From positions 7,814,001 to 7,874,000 of the forward strand of contig NC_088314.1 in assembly GCF_910592395.1 (NCBI RefSeq): a DNA stretch of 60,000 nt, given 5' to 3'. The stretch is from Lineus longissimus (lineage: Eukaryota > Nemertea > Pilidiophora > Heteronemertea > Lineidae). A model generated the notes under the pieces. It was given only the letters and a program-made list of their open reading frames with translations, was not told the DNA's origin and searched no databases. The translations under genes and the position numbers were made by a program. This document shows positions 49,101-60,000 of this stretch, one piece after another (position 1 is the first letter of the stretch; every line of letters starts with the position of its first letter).

Positions 49101-52100
49101 GGTAAAATTGATTGTGGTCTGCATAACACCAAAGGCAAGAGTCACAAGTCTTGTGCCATCAGCGTTGGTAAACCAGTATGGGTAGCGTTGGCACTTTGGA
49201 ACAACTTGAGGTCAGCAGGAATGTAACTAGTGATCTAGCTCACTTAAGCGAAAGTCAACCTAACTTTATGACTTACAGTTAAATAGTATTCCTCCGTCTC
49301 AAACCTGTGTGTCTTTCGTCTCTGTAACTCCTGCTGTGTCTTCATGACAATGCGCTCCTCGTTGAAAAGCTCCGTCATATCAAAGTCCTTCACATTGATC
49401 ATATCAATCAAGCCCTTCTCAGCCTCCTCTAAAGTCTTCCACGTCTGAAACGGAACAAATAAACCATTTACGTGTTCTTTTTGCCAATGCAAAATCTACA
49501 TTTGAAGGAATGGTTCCGCCGATTTCCTATCCCTTCAATGATTGGCCAGGTTGTGACCTTCTGTCGACTAAGTCACATCAATTTTTTACGTTACGAGGCC
49601 CCGTCATAATGCAAAATCCCTCTGTACGTTTCTACATACAGAATTTCTTTCTTGGTGGATTTGTCCATGTCTTCTGGAGACATTGGCATGACTTTTTCAC
49701 ATATGAATTAAAGATACATAAACTGATTGGAATTTGGAGGTGAACTTCTACTGTGATTTCCCTCACCTCGTCATTTTCTAGTCGTAGAGAGTCGAGTCGA
49801 CTGCCGAGCTGCTGGTACCTCTGTAACAGATCATCTTGCACTGATGACTGAGCACATATCTGGACAATCTGGAAAAGGAGCGGAATGTTGACATTGAGGA
49901 TTACGTTCACTTGACTCTCAAGAACTCTTAATGCAATTATGTCCTCTGATAACTTGGTAAATTGATTCAGGTGACGTTCTATTCAACGGATATCCTCCAA
50001 ATGATGTCATTTAACTTCAAAGTTGGACTGACGTCAATAGCTAGATATTATTCTGATTACGCCATTTGACATCGCTTTAGACTGATGTCAAATAGACTTT
50101 CAAATAGACATCAGTCTACTTTTGACATTGGACATCAAATTAGACTGACAATGACATCAAATAGACATCATTCTTGTTATGCGATTTGACATCAAGTTAA
50201 ACAGATCTCAAATGGACAGATTGACTTCAAATAGACATCATTCTAGTTATGACATTTGACGTCAAAAGTTTGAAGATTGACATTCAGGTTATGCCATGTG
50301 ATATCACAAACGAATGTAATTAGGTCAATGGCTTCCGTAGCCCAAACCACATCCATCTATTGCAGCTTCACATAATGTGTTCTCATAGATGTCCAAACTA
50401 CCCAACCGTCAAGTCTAATTCTTTGGTTTATTTACCTCGTCATCCCGGTGTGGCTGGAATTCAAATTTCTTGGGCAGTGAGAACACATGGCTGTTATTGT
50501 CAATGTAGTTTTGTTTATCATTCCTGGCGTTTATATCACAAATACTTTTATCCATAAGTTCTACGATTGCTTCGCGAGATTTGACGATATTTTGGTCGAT
50601 GCTGTTATGCATCATCATGGCTCGGCTGACGGAATTGTGATACCCCACATCCATGCACTGTAAGTGGAAAAAAGATAAACAAATAAGTAAAATAACACCA
50701 AGAAATCGTTAGCTGTTGGACAGTATTTATCTTATTGCAGGAGGCTCTTGGGTCTCTTAGGGCCCAAATTTGCACGAAGAACGTGTTTTTCAGTGATGTC
50801 TGGGAAACAGTTGTCCCATTAAATACGGCCCTGAGCTTTAACAAATCATCTATTCTCATTTCTGGGCAAATTGTCATGGGACAGGAATTGATTTAAAAGG
50901 GTAAAAGAAACCATTTACACCTTTTGCTTTTGCTTTTTTAACTAGGCTTTGTGAATAAACTTGATTTCTATTTTCCTGAACCCGCACTAGTAAATACAAA
51001 TGGCAGCCCCTCTAATATACTTACATCCATAAGATCTGAGAGATCATCCACGTAATACCTCTGGACAGCAGCATTAGCAGCATCAATGCATAGTAAATAA
51101 TCATTGCGAGCTTTCAGGGACTTGAGCTTGGCTTCATTGTACTTGGACTGTCTCTGCAAAATGGAGATTGATTTGAGATAATTGAAATATATTTGACAAA
51201 AAACTGTTCAAACAGGTGTGTCTTTGCAACACTATCCGATTCCATGATTTTGATGTCCAAGTCATTCCACAATTTAGAGACAGACACGGAAAAGGTCCTA
51301 CTACCAAACGTGACCAGTTGGAAACTCCGGGTGCTGAGATATCCAAGACCCTCAGATCATAGGCTACACTGTTGTGCATATTCGGGTACTTTGGATTTTA
51401 CAGGTCATTTGGTTTGCCCTGTGCTCTTCGCTTTAACCTTTCACCCCCATTTTCCTGTATAGACCCGTCAAGTATTATATATAAAATGCACGGGACTGGT
51501 CCATAAAGAAAAGTGGGAGTGTAAAGATTAAGAAACATTCACAAATCATACCTTCTCTATCGTCTTCTCCAGGGATTTTAACTTCTTGGGCATGCCCCGT
51601 TTTGATTCGGTTTCTATTTTAGTTTTCTCCGCCTCGACCACACGTAGTTTGCCATCCGCCTGCACTGCCTCCGAGTGATACACGTGGTACGATTTCATTG
51701 CCTATTAGGAAATAATAAGAAACTTGGATGAAAAGTGATCCAGTGGTACAGGAATCCCAAATTAGCCTACCAGTGTGTTGGTTGGCACTGCAATAGCATA
51801 CCGGTATTTTAAATCCAAAGCCCGCTATACAGATAACTTGTCAAAATTTAACCACTTCATTCTCCGATGAAGAGGTTACAATGAATTCTTGGGTTTTTAA
51901 CCTCTTCACACGCTGTATTAACTCCTCACTTCCCACTTCTCCCTGAAGGCTAGCTTATATATTTTTGATATTACTTTACATTTTTAGGTCTCCAATAAAT
52001 ACTTACACTGTATAGTTCATTGAGCACTTGTAATACTTTTTCGTGACTTTCATATCCAATTTCTCGACACTGAAAAATGAAAAAAAGTTTCATAAGTTTT

Positions 52101-54602
52101 TATGGAAGGATTTAAATATTAACACTACCACTTTCCTCATGGACAACATATACATGTTGTAATTCAAGAGTTATTCCAGGAATACCTTCATCTTATAAAC
52201 ATGGTTCATCACGGTTTAAGAGATCATGTGAAGATCTTCATCTTTCCAAATGGACAAACTATCCAGCTAGCTGGTCACACGTCCACTATTGCCACGTCGA
52301 TTGAATATCTTATAAACATCGAAACGTACCCTTTTTGATATCATGGTGACATCGTCGTTGATGTCTTGCAATCTCTGCACCATCATATTGCCGTAGATTT
52401 CTCCCATCAGGCCATGGTCCTTGCTCAGTTTCCGTGTGCTCGAGAGTAACGTCTGCCAGCAAGTGTATGTAGAAAACAACGGCCATTGATCACGTCTGCA
52501 AGGAAACGGAGGTCAAGATGTTGAATTTTTATTGAAATACACAACCTGGCTGCCACAGACAACAACTTGAAACCTTGGTCTTGGGTTTGATTGAAATTTG
52601 TGACAAATACTTAGATGTTGATATATTTCTTAACAAAATGAGCCTCTCTGCAAGGATGCAGTATTAAAGCATCAAGCATGAATAGACTAAGGTCGCAGCT
52701 GTTATTTTTGCGTTGGGTATAAACCCATGCCGATGTTTAGATGGCAGTCATAAAACAAAAGGCCATTCAGTTAAATACAAGAAATATTACACGACCATCC
52801 CTAAAAAAACTGCAGCATATCCAGGACCTGAGTTTATTAGAGCTTCTAATGATCCATTAACAAGATAGCAACAGTTGGTCTTAGAAGCTCTTGACATTTG
52901 CCGAGTCCTTTACAACAGTAAATATTGCTATTCCACTAATGCACTCTACGCGTCAACAAACAGGTATCCCTCTTGTGCCTGAAATATCTTTTCGATCTTT
53001 ATACTACGAGATAAAGCGCTCCAGGAATGAATCGAATCCAACATCCGCATTTACGATTTTCAAACAACAGTTATACTGTTCATGTTAGAGTGCATCATCC
53101 CCACCCTTTACCATGTAACACTCAATCTTAATCCAGCACACAGTTTCTGTACCTTCTAAGTGCACTAATACAGCTCCTATCTACAGTAGAACCTCTCGGA
53201 CCTTATCTCCTATCTACAGTAGAACCTCCTATCTACAGTAGAACCTCTCGAACCTTATCTCCTATCTACAGTAGAACCTCCTATCTACAGTAGAACCTCT
53301 TGGACCTTATCTCCTATCTACAGTAGAACCTCCTATCTACAGTAGAACCTCTCTATTAAGGACACTCCTGGGACTGACAAATGGTGTCCTTAATTGAGAG
53401 GTCTCCTGATTGGGACCTTATTCAGTGTCCCTAATAGGGAGGGTGTCGTTATTAGAGAGGTGTCTGTTATGGGAGGTCCCACTGTACCAAGAAATCAAGA
53501 ACAAGTAAAATCTAGTTTATTAATTCTTGGTTCTATCAATGCCAATCAGTGCAAGGTCATAACAATAATTTAGGCCACATCCACAAACCAATTCACGGAA
53601 TCTTTATTATTTTGACACTTTTTTATGCTGCTGGCACAGGCTGAGACACAAGACCATGTAGAAGAAGGAATCATTTCAGACCACATGCAAAGATGCGGCA
53701 ACCCTGATACTGAAGGTCATCCACGTTGGTGTCTTCCGGCATGGAACCAGCCAGTTTTCACAACATACCGACTCATTGAGTTCGGCTAAGTATCGAGAGC
53801 GGCTGCAGAGCATTGTCCTCACATTGCCAAATATAGCAGATGACGCATCGATAGTCTTCAAGACACGCCAGACTAAGACATGACCAATCATGTATTCTAC
53901 CTCGCATTAGCCTCGCTAAACCCAATAGCGCTACCCATTTCCTGGAAATTCGTCGACGACATCTACCTCCTTCGTCAACAAATTTCTAAGTTGAGATAAA
54001 TTCTCAGAATATACTGGTATATCGTGACAATTATTAGGGGGTGATGGTAACGATTTATCGCTCATTTTAACCCTTAGAGATTTACCATGAGTAATTTTGT
54101 GGTGGCTACGAATGCACATCTTCCCTGAAAGGGAAAATTCAAGACAAGACTTGCCGCTTTTGTTCACAGCCAAACGACAGCACTCGCTGAGCTGAAAAAT
54201 CATGTTTTCACGCCAAATCGAGTGTTGAGTGTCATATGGTGTCCTTGCACTTTGGGTGTCCCTTGAGCTTTGGGTTTCCTTGTGTCTGCGGGCTTCACAC
54301 CCGGCGCTATCACCACTATGACAGAGAAGCATGGTTTGTGGTCTTTGGCAATCACTTGACTTCATTTGCTAAATCATTCCACTTCAATATTTCATCAGGA
54401 TAAACTAAGGACTCTTACTTTTGTTTCTCTGCCTTGTGTTTCGTCATGATCGTCTTGACTAATCTGTCCATGTTGCGTGAGTATTCTTGTTCGACCTCTG
54501 CTCGCCGCCGGTAGAATTCCTGGATCTCCGAGATCATCGCCACCTGCATTTCCAGCTTCTGGTCCAGGAGGCGTAACTGTTCATTGAGCTGCGAGCGGAT
54601 GT
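33168..54602 (-). CDS. SRGAP: SLIT-ROBO Rho GTPase-activating protein (srGAP)
   Basis: Exons, in order: 54602-54419, 52495-52330, 52069-52007, 51701-51552, 51153-51025, 50657-50436, 49859-49767, 49444-49277, 48777-48671, 48246-48008, 47717-47583, 47214-47109, 46870-46655, 46337-46255, 40818-40635, 34146-33168 (stop TGA at 33170-33168). They total 3224 nt, about 1073 residues, which is close to vertebrate srGAP1-3 length, and all phases agree. Domain order is F-BAR, RhoGAP, SH3 and a proline-rich tail. Family knowledge: srGAPs dimerise through F-BAR on protrusive membrane, bind ROBO through SH3, and inactivate Rac/Cdc42/Rho. The first exon enters with one base of a codon supplied upstream (G|AC, giving DIRSQL), so an initiating exon lies to the right of 54602. 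ARHGAP4 is a relative, but the C-terminal motifs favour srGAP. Confidence 0.96.
36963..37012. repeat. Short tandem repeat, 18-bp unit
   Basis: GGTACTCTTCAACGAAGT is repeated about three times. Confidence 0.7.
38095..38370 (-). mobile_element. tRNA-derived SINE with a conserved-looking core
   Basis: On the minus strand, GTAGCCTAGTGG (box A, from 38369) and GGTTAGATC (box B, 38327-38318) form the tRNA-like head. The body then contains CAGGGCAAGTAAAAGATCCC (about 38159-38140). I recognise this motif from repeats in several marine invertebrates but cannot assign a named family. It lies in the 6.5-kb srGAP intron. Confidence 0.6.
39164..39571. mobile_element. 408-bp nested-palindrome element with TTAA flanks, piggyBac-like MITE
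   Basis: TTAA lies at 39160-39163 and 39572-39575. Inside them CACCTTCAGCGCCGAACCACG pairs with its near-complement at the right end, and GATCTACG motifs follow. Two inner hairpins both use arms containing CGCCATCTTCAGGGCA. The TTAA duplication suggests piggyBac mobilisation. Open frames seen here on both strands are artefacts of the palindrome. Confidence 0.75.
39940..40155. repeat. CACGTG-rich degenerate minisatellite
   Basis: A unit of about 45 bp (GATTTGACACAACACGTGGT...) is repeated about five times. It holds seven CACGTG hexamers, starting at 39948, 39965, 40006, 40051, 40106, 40133 and 40147. It lies in the large srGAP intron before the last exon. Confidence 0.8.
40635..46337 (-). CDS. 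SRGAP: srGAP acidic linker and SH3 exons
   Basis: Exon 46337-46255 is a short acidic linker (DNMDQLDNLSEDDVEVIFPP). Exon 40818-40635 is a single-exon SH3 domain. It carries VTASYDFQGRTDREISFKKG (ALYDY-equivalent and RT loop), then DDWWEGSFQGKDGLIPDKYV with the paired Trp, Pro and Tyr that form the polyproline groove. In vertebrate srGAPs this SH3 binds the ROBO cytoplasmic tail. The two exons are separated by a 5.4-kb intron rich in tandem repeats. Junction codons are Gly, Glu and Arg, all phase-consistent. Confidence 0.96.
41573..41745. repeat. Three 26-bp tandem repeats with an inverted partner
   Basis: CATCCTGAGGAAATCAGGGG occurs three times in a row (to about 41647). The complementary CCCCTGAATTCCTCAGGATG appears about 75 bp later. 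It resembles a small foldback element whose left arm has been multiplied. Confidence 0.7.
42815..42918. repeat. Three-unit tandem repeat
   Basis: CAGTGTTTAACTTTCTATGA followed by GCTACAATA, repeated three times with small changes. It lies in the srGAP intron upstream of the SH3 exon. Confidence 0.7.
43348..43718. mobile_element. MITE-like element with 17-bp perfect terminal inverted repeats
   Basis: AATAGCATTCCGCGAAG at 43348-43364 is the exact complement of 43702-43718. The 371-bp element has no ORF. A TA duplication is possible inside the AATA/TATT ends. It lies in the srGAP intron between the linker and SH3 exons. Confidence 0.6.
44475..44652. repeat. 30-bp minisatellite with a nuclear-receptor half-site in each unit
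   Basis: Six units with exact 30-bp spacing. TCAAGGTCA starts at 44513, 44543, 44573, 44603 and 44633, and CCAAGGTCA at 44483. Each is followed by a TTTTGGCA-type segment. The long minus-strand open frame here is a repeat artefact. Confidence 0.9.
46430..47034. repeat. 29-bp minisatellite on both sides of a RhoGAP exon
   Basis: Units of CAGTTCACCAAGTTTCGAAT plus GGCTTTATA occur about six times at 46430-46600 and four times at 46929-47034. The intact srGAP exon 46655-46870 lies between the two arrays. Confidence 0.8.
46655..49444 (-). CDS. SRGAP: srGAP post-F-BAR helices and RhoGAP domain
   Basis: Exons 49444-49277 and 48777-48671 encode the helical extension (EEAEKGLIDMINVKDFDMTE, EEYYLTKFHTYMIGNNLIAR, LQAKFSSIQNALGEG). 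Exons 48246-48008, 47717-47583, 47214-47109 and 46870-46655 encode the Rho GTPase-activating domain. The catalytic arginine finger is in GIFRISG, about residue 490 counted from the first certain residue. Further landmarks are KLFGGNLEDY, INSVAGVLKSYFREL, EPLFPPHLF, LPRSIVIVMRYLFAFLSHLS, YSDENMMDPYNLAICFGPTL and GPVYDKF. The domain looks complete and catalytically competent. Confidence 0.96.
49767..54602 (-). CDS. SRGAP: srGAP F-BAR region (7 exons)
   Basis: Exons 54602-54419 to 49859-49767 encode the helical membrane-binding module. Landmarks in order are DIRSQLNEQLRLLDQK, EIQEFYRRRAEVEQEYSRNM, CWQTLLSSTRKLSKDHGLM, CREIGYESHEKVLQVLNELY, AMKSYHVYHSEAVQADGKLR, KARNDYLLCIDAANAAVQRYY, DLSDLMDCMDVGYHNSVSRA, KKFEFQPHRDDE and QRYQQLGSRLDSLRLENDE. 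Each has a recognisable counterpart at the same position in vertebrate srGAPs. Heptad-like Leu and charged residues fit coiled helices. The exon boundary before DIRSQL matches, as I recall it, the vertebrate exon 1/2 boundary. Confidence 0.95.
49998..50320. repeat. Degenerate tandem repeat in an F-BAR intron
   Basis: Irregular reiteration of ATTTGACATCA, AAATAGACATCATTCT and related words fills most of the intron 49860-50435. Confidence 0.65.
52496..54418. other. 1.9-kb srGAP intron in the F-BAR region
   Basis: It contains the third CAGTAGAACCTC copy. A 144-codon minus-strand open frame (53931-54365) has no recognised domain and no good acceptor, so I do not call it a gene. Confidence 0.5.
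53176..53484. mobile_element. CAGTAGAACCTC family, copy 3, with a tandemly amplified end
   Basis: The element proper is 53340-53484 with TA flanks. Left of it are three 52-bp tandem units (starting 53176, 53228, 53280). Each contains two copies of the element terminus CTACAGTAGAACCTC joined by a CGGACCTTATCT-type spacer. It lies in the srGAP intron 52496-54418. Confidence 0.8.
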
Positions 54603-55621
54603 CTGGAACGAGAAATCATAGAAGAAATTTATAATCTTGCTAATTTGTTTTAAAGGACCATTGGCATTATTAAGGGCAATATTAACCAGCTGTCGGCTGC
54701 CCAGTCACCTCATTTTCTACATAAGTAGTTTCCATCAACGAATTGCACAAAAAAGGAAAAATTCAAAATTAATTATCATTGATTGGTGCCTACTAAAGTT
54801 GACAAATGTACCTCAAAGTAGTCATTGCTGGGCATACCTAAATGCTTGAGGAATAGGTCAGACACATTCAAATTAAAAGCAAGGGAAAACACTGGATATG
54901 ATTCCCATTAGCAAATGAAGAAGAAGATGAAGCATCACATCATTCAAGGGACTGATGGCAATTTGTGGGCAGCTGAGGAATGGAATGTGACAGTAGGGAG
55001 AGTGTACATTGTTCATAACAAACACAAATTTTGCAATGTGGATTGTTTTTGAGGATGTTGATATACAGTACTACAAATAGTCATCATCTACAAAATAAGA
55101 AATCATCACCACAAAAGAGGAATAACGTCAAACCAGGAAATGAAAGAAAGCATATGACCTGTGATCGTATTCGATACACAAAGGCCCAAGAAAAGCAACA
55201 TCCAGCTACGTTTCCATAGCAGTTGACAATCCCGCCCACACATCTCAAAATACTCCACAGAATCCGTTAGCGTTACCATGGTAATCCAATATAGGTCGAA
55301 ATATCCTTCGAATATTCAGTAAATGAAATGGACAGGGTTTTCAAATGTGGGGTTTGCCAAAAATAGGAATTGGTGCTGGTATGGGGGTTGTTCGGGTATA
55401 GAGGATTCGTTGGCAATGACTCAAATAACTCTCAGACCAAGTGGGCAGGAGAAATCAGAATCAAGAGGAAGGGCAACCAGTATGTACCTTTAGACAGGGT
55501 AGCCAGCAACAGAGATTAGCCCAATCATAAATCAAAATGGCCAAGTTGGTACAAGAACTGACAACTCAGAAAAAAACTTGAACAAAAATATGAGGTCACG
55601 GGATGGCACACAACTACGTAC

Positions 55622-55670
55622 CTTTAGACAGAGGAAGATGCAGATGCATTTTTGACCACGAGTGCTTCAT
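55622..55670 (-). CDS. Second candidate first coding exon of srGAP (uncertain)
   Basis: ATG at 55670-55668 is followed by 16 codons (ending PLSK) and a strong donor, AAAG|GTACGT, in the phase required by the exon at 54602. Splicing would give SKDIRSQL, and vertebrate srGAPs also have Lys before the acidic residue of this motif. The same donor context (CTGTCTAAAG|GTAC) occurs again near 55486, but there the frame has a stop close upstream and no Met. Evidence is phase and motif only. Confidence 0.3.
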
Positions 55671-56740
55671 CTCGTGGAGGACATGTGACGATCGTACCAA
55701 CCAGCCACGAACTAACCAAAATACAACTGTACCCTGAAGCTACAGGGTGTGATTGTGGAGGTCTACTGCATCGCTGTCGTCATCCGTCAATTCCCTTAAC
55801 GCCCAACTACAGGATGCGTAAGTGACTGAGTCAGCGATATTGATAGGTTTTGCAGTGATCGGTTGATTTGTGGCTTGGCAAGCAGTGGCTGCATACAGGC
55901 TTTATATCACCTATCAATGGATGCAATTTTTTCCAGTTTCATTGATCCGATTATACAGTTCTGTGTGGACAAATGTTGGTAATTCATCCACCTTCAGAGT
56001 AGTAATAATGGGTGCGGTGGCCCCCTGCTTGTTATTTGTTTGTATTCTCACCAGATGCCACAGGTTTTCCTGGTAGGGAGACCTCACATAGATAAAGCAC
56101 AGCATTTACATGTATAACTCTAAAACACCTTGGTTACAATGTTACCATTTTGAAATGAATTATGTAATAGCCTCGATTTGACGCCAGAGATTTTGAGATC
56201 ACCTCTTGGGTTGGTACTAAAGATTTTGTGTCAACTTTGGATTAGGCCTAAAATTTCTGTTTCTAAGATTGATTGACAGATAGCAGAATTAATGGCTGAT
56301 TGACAGAGTCACATGGGATTGGGACGTGACTAATCAACGATATTTTATCAATTATCATTTTGATCTAAATTCACCATAATCCTATGACTTTGATGGAATT
56401 TGTGACATGACTAATAAGCCCTGAAGATGAGGATGATCAGGAAGGACAGATCAATTGAGTAGAGGAATTAATCAAATGATCAGAACCATTGGAACAGTGC
56501 ATTTGGGGACACAAGTTTTACGATTTATACTCTGAGCCTCAAGAAACAGTAGCAAGATGAAACTATTCAGAGGATGTGACAATAACTAACATATAACTAC
56601 AGTAACAAAACGAATACGAGGACAAATTGAATTCACCAGACTTGAAGAAATACAGTCCAAGTCACATTTGACCCCCTTTCTGCTTCGAGTTTAAGGGATG
56701 TCAATTGTGATTAGGACTGTATCACAAAACGTATAGTCAC

Positions 56741-56897
56741 CTCTGTCACGTTCTGCATGCAAATATTCTCGCTCATTGGGATCACCGGAGACCCAGTAGA
56801 TCTCGTTTGGTACGATACGATTCTGCGGCACGCAAGTCATAACCATCCTCGTCAGGCTGCTAACAGACATGGTCAAATTCTGACTACCGAAGGTCAT
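56741..56897 (-). CDS. Candidate first coding exon of srGAP (uncertain)
   Basis: From ATG at 56897-56895 to a donor at 56741 (AGAG|GTGACT) there are 52 codons plus one base. This is exactly the phase needed to splice to 54602 and complete the Asp of DIRSQL. The sequence is coding-like (PQNRIVPNEIYWVSGDPNE, then HAERDR), but it does not resemble the usual srGAP N-terminus. It could instead start from an acceptor at about 56910. It may be an alternative N-terminus or chance. Confidence 0.3.
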
Positions 56898-59800
56898 CGA
56901 GGAGTTTCTACGCAGTGAATTGGCATTGTACAAACAAATTTGACATTATCCTGGATTCAACTGTCTAGTTGTGAAAGATTTTCAGAAAACTTTTATAATA
57001 TTTTCCACAATATCCAACAGTTTCTGCATTATTCTATGTGTACTCCTGAAGAAGTCAAAGATCACAGATAACCTCTTTCAAATCACGATCAAATTTGAAA
57101 TGTACCAAAAAACAATCACATTTATAAGTGACTTTCAAGTCATACTCCATACAGCACTCGGAATGAATATATTCAGTCAATGTACTACACCCAAGCACAT
57201 TACTCACTGCGATATATATATTTCACTCTGGTTGTACGAATAATTTGAGAGACATTGATTTGCTGTTCATCTCACTAAGGTATACACTCTTCAAAATGCG
57301 CCGATTCCACAGGGTGTAACCTCATCACACTCAACGAAGTCCAGGACCTAAATCAGTGGACAATCTTCCCTGCCATTATCTTGCTTCAAGTTGATTTGTC
57401 TTGTCACTATGATACCAGTAACACCAAGAATTTACAAAGATTAGCATTTGTCAATTCTTGGTATCACTAAAGTTGGGACGGTGTTGTCAGATCCACGGCT
57501 CATTCCCATAAGATCACTCAACATGAGACCAAAATCCTCAAATCGAAAACAACACGATAAATTTCAAGGCCCAGAAATCCCAAATCTAGTCTCCTGTGAA
57601 AGAAACCAATAACTCCCAAGAGTGACTGCCCTAAATCATAGGAAGATTCTGTTTACGCTCGAGGTTCAGCGCAAGACATTCTGGAATCCAGATACCGAGT
57701 AAATTGAGCCCTGCGCCATTGCAGTGAATAAACGACTGAACAAGATGAGAACACATAATTTGATTTCATCACCGATATATTCTCTTTTAGCATTGGGTAA
57801 ACGTCCACTCTCACCAGCTATTTTGCCATAAAAACAGATTATTAGATTTAGCAACATTATCAGATTTTACTCTCTGATGAAGCTGTATGTAGCTCTCATA
57901 CTGGTATGCAATAACATCCACAAACATATCAGTCAGGAAAATGGTCTGGTAACAAAATTCTTATTTTTTCCTATTTCTACATCCTGGTTCACACTGTGGG
58001 CCAACCACATGATCCTCCCCTTGCATACTGCCAAAACTCAGTGAAAATGATCAGATATGAACTGAGAGATGAAACTCAAGGGCAGCCAACAATCAATATG
58101 AATATTAGAATCACAGAGAAAAAGATGAATTTTCAAAACAAGGTGAAATCCAGCTTCTTTAGCATAGATTCACAATACGAAACCAGTGACTCGAAAGGAA
58201 TCTCATTCACAAATTTGAAGACATCATATTATTTCTTGCATGCATGTATGTAGAAAGATCTTGACGAGGCCACTTGAAGAGCATGTTGCATCCATGATGA
58301 ACTATTTGCTGAGAGGCTCAATGGAATCATCATCAGAAACAAGTGGTTCCAATTAGATGATTTGAAGGGCTTCTCTCTTGAGTAGCAAGTCATTACTAGT
58401 TGATGCTGAGCACTGTTTACATAATCATTATACATGGCATCCCAAAATCAACTTCCATCTGAAACTTAACTGGAGCACACACGGTTGGGAGAAGGTTTTT
58501 CACTTGGCTAGACTGAGGTGTAAGGCGTGACAAAGTGTCACCCACTGAAACCATGGTCATGGTGAGGGGTCCGGAGGATCGGCAATTCTGTGATTTGAAA
58601 GTTTTCTGACAGTGCTTCCCTCTGATGGTGGAGCACTGAACCACGACAGAAGCAGACAGTGCTTCCATCACATGGTGGAGTGGCAAACTACTTTTGAAGT
58701 GGTGTGTAAACAGCAAATTGCATTGTATTGCCTCACGTCTGACTGAGAACTCGATCCATGGGCACATTGTAACGCAATTCTTCATGTCTTCTCTGATTTT
58801 GAAAGCAATGTCAAATGGTCAAATATTTGTGGAATGAAAGCATTTGGTTTGTGTTGAGGAATCTGACTTCTAGCCAATGAACACATCGCCAAAGAATGAA
58901 CCACCTCAACTTGCCTTCACCCCACATACATTTTCACATGGTAGTGTAGGTGGAAATGCATGCAAGTATATCGGTACACTTGGTACTTGCGGTAATCATC
59001 TTCCTTCCTACTGTTCTACTGATTGATTTGCCTGGATGGTCAAGTTTGATTGATAGCACTGAATAATCTCTGTACCTGGCATTCCACTGCTTCCAATCAG
59101 ACACCTGCGGAATCAGAACTTGCCAGTAATTCAAGATCAGGCTCACCTTGAATGAACCATTCAAACCTAAATCACCACGAGATACACCTATGACGTCAGC
59201 ATGCAGATTACCTGCATTTTGGACGCACTTATCAGAAGTCACTCACTCAGAATCTGTGGCAGTCAATTACTGAGACGAGCCATTTGGACCTCATCTCTCA
59301 GTTGAGGCAGCTTTTAGCCCCCATCAGCCAATTCAGTAGCCTTTACTCGCCCCAGCAACCAATCCAATACCCACTTATGTATATGTTTTCCATCAGCTCT
59401 GTTCACAGCAAGACTGCCCATATCCTTTTCTTCGGTACCATAAAAAAGTTCCATCCCGAGCTGTAAGCAAAAATCGCTTGATCGATTTCCTTACCAAGTG
59501 GCCCCCACTTGATTGTCATGGCCGTCATCGATATTCCCAACATAAGTGAGGGTCGGCCACCACATGAGGGTTTTCATTATGATCCGAGATTGGACTAGAT
59601 ATTCGTACGATTGACGTCGGCCCCTGAAGTATTCACAAGCACCAGTAAGATCCCTCAAGATCTGTTCTGATATCAATATATGCAGATGCGATGGACGAAA
59701 ATGGTTACCGGGTAGTTGATTTTGAGAGGCAGACACTGCCCAGACCAAGTCTGAGGGAGAGGGGACTCAGAGCAGCCCAGGTATTTCATGTCAAAACCTA

Positions 59801-60000
59801 AAAATTCCTGTCCGTTCTCAAAGCACTTTTAAATTAGGATCTGCTCCTTGTGGACCATGCAAGCTGTCTTCAAGCAATTCAGAAAAGTCCTTTGCTGTAA
59901 CCAACCCCAAAATTGAGAGACATACTCGAAGATACTAAATTTAAGACATCGTAGAGTGTCAGAATGGGTTTTTGATGATGGTCAATATGCTTATCTCTTC

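Larger units (their letters stand above)
54603..60000. other. srGAP 5' region, no certain exon
   Basis: The initiating exon and promoter of srGAP should lie here or to the right. Only the two weak candidates (55622-55670, 56741-56897) were found. A small imperfect hairpin (ACACCAAGAATT / AATTCTTGGTAT) is near 57420-57465, and a local duplication of an ACAGTGCTTCC word is near 58605-58660. Confidence 0.5.

Noticed and set aside
53931-54365. 144-codon minus-strand open frame in an srGAP intron
   Set aside because: No domain similarity, no acceptor, and the flanking exons join directly with correct phase.
55470-55505. Donor-like CTGTCTAAAG|GTAC near 55486 as another srGAP first exon
   Set aside because: In the needed phase there is a stop codon shortly upstream and no Met between it and the donor.

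Overview
The window is animal (metazoan) genomic DNA. It is AT-rich and carries short GT-AG exons, introns of about 0.1 to 6.5 kb, an intron-containing tRNA gene, SINE and LINE debris, several foldback/MITE-like elements and many minisatellites. Coding similarity points to a bilaterian invertebrate, since there is one ITPR and one srGAP and neither looks like a single vertebrate paralogue. I cannot name the phylum from this sequence alone.

Two large genes lie head-to-tail, both on the minus strand. (1) An inositol 1,4,5-trisphosphate receptor (ITPR) runs leftward from a start codon at 26505 to the left edge. I reconstructed 28 coding exons by splice sites and reading phase. They give the N-terminal 1273 residues: suppressor domain, IP3-binding core with all expected ligand-contact residues, and much of the regulatory armadillo region. 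The pore is outside the window. (2) A SLIT-ROBO Rho GTPase-activating protein (srGAP) runs from about 54602 (first certain exon) to its stop codon at 33168. It has 16 exons, about 1073 residues, and domain order F-BAR, RhoGAP, SH3, proline-rich tail. Every exon junction in both models is phase-consistent. The first exon of srGAP is not settled, and two phase-compatible candidates are listed.

Between the genes (26564-33167) lie an intron-containing tRNA-Tyr(GTA) gene on the plus strand, a higher-order minisatellite and probably the srGAP 3' UTR. The largest introns (7080-11369, 19762-23012, 34147-40634, 40819-46254, 52496-54418) hold nonautonomous DNA elements with terminal inverted repeats, tRNA-derived SINE heads, a LINE 3' stub, and tandem arrays. 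One array is built on the nuclear-receptor half-site TCAAGGTCA and another on CACGTG.

The most interesting signal is in ITPR. Two 97-nt exons (6277-6373 and 5202-5298) encode alternative versions of the same 32-residue helical segment, with identical phases. Their differences at the 5' end are mostly synonymous, and including both would break the frame. They look like a mutually exclusive exon pair. The same gene also carries a decayed exon copy and a near-identical partial exon copy, so exon duplication has happened here repeatedly.
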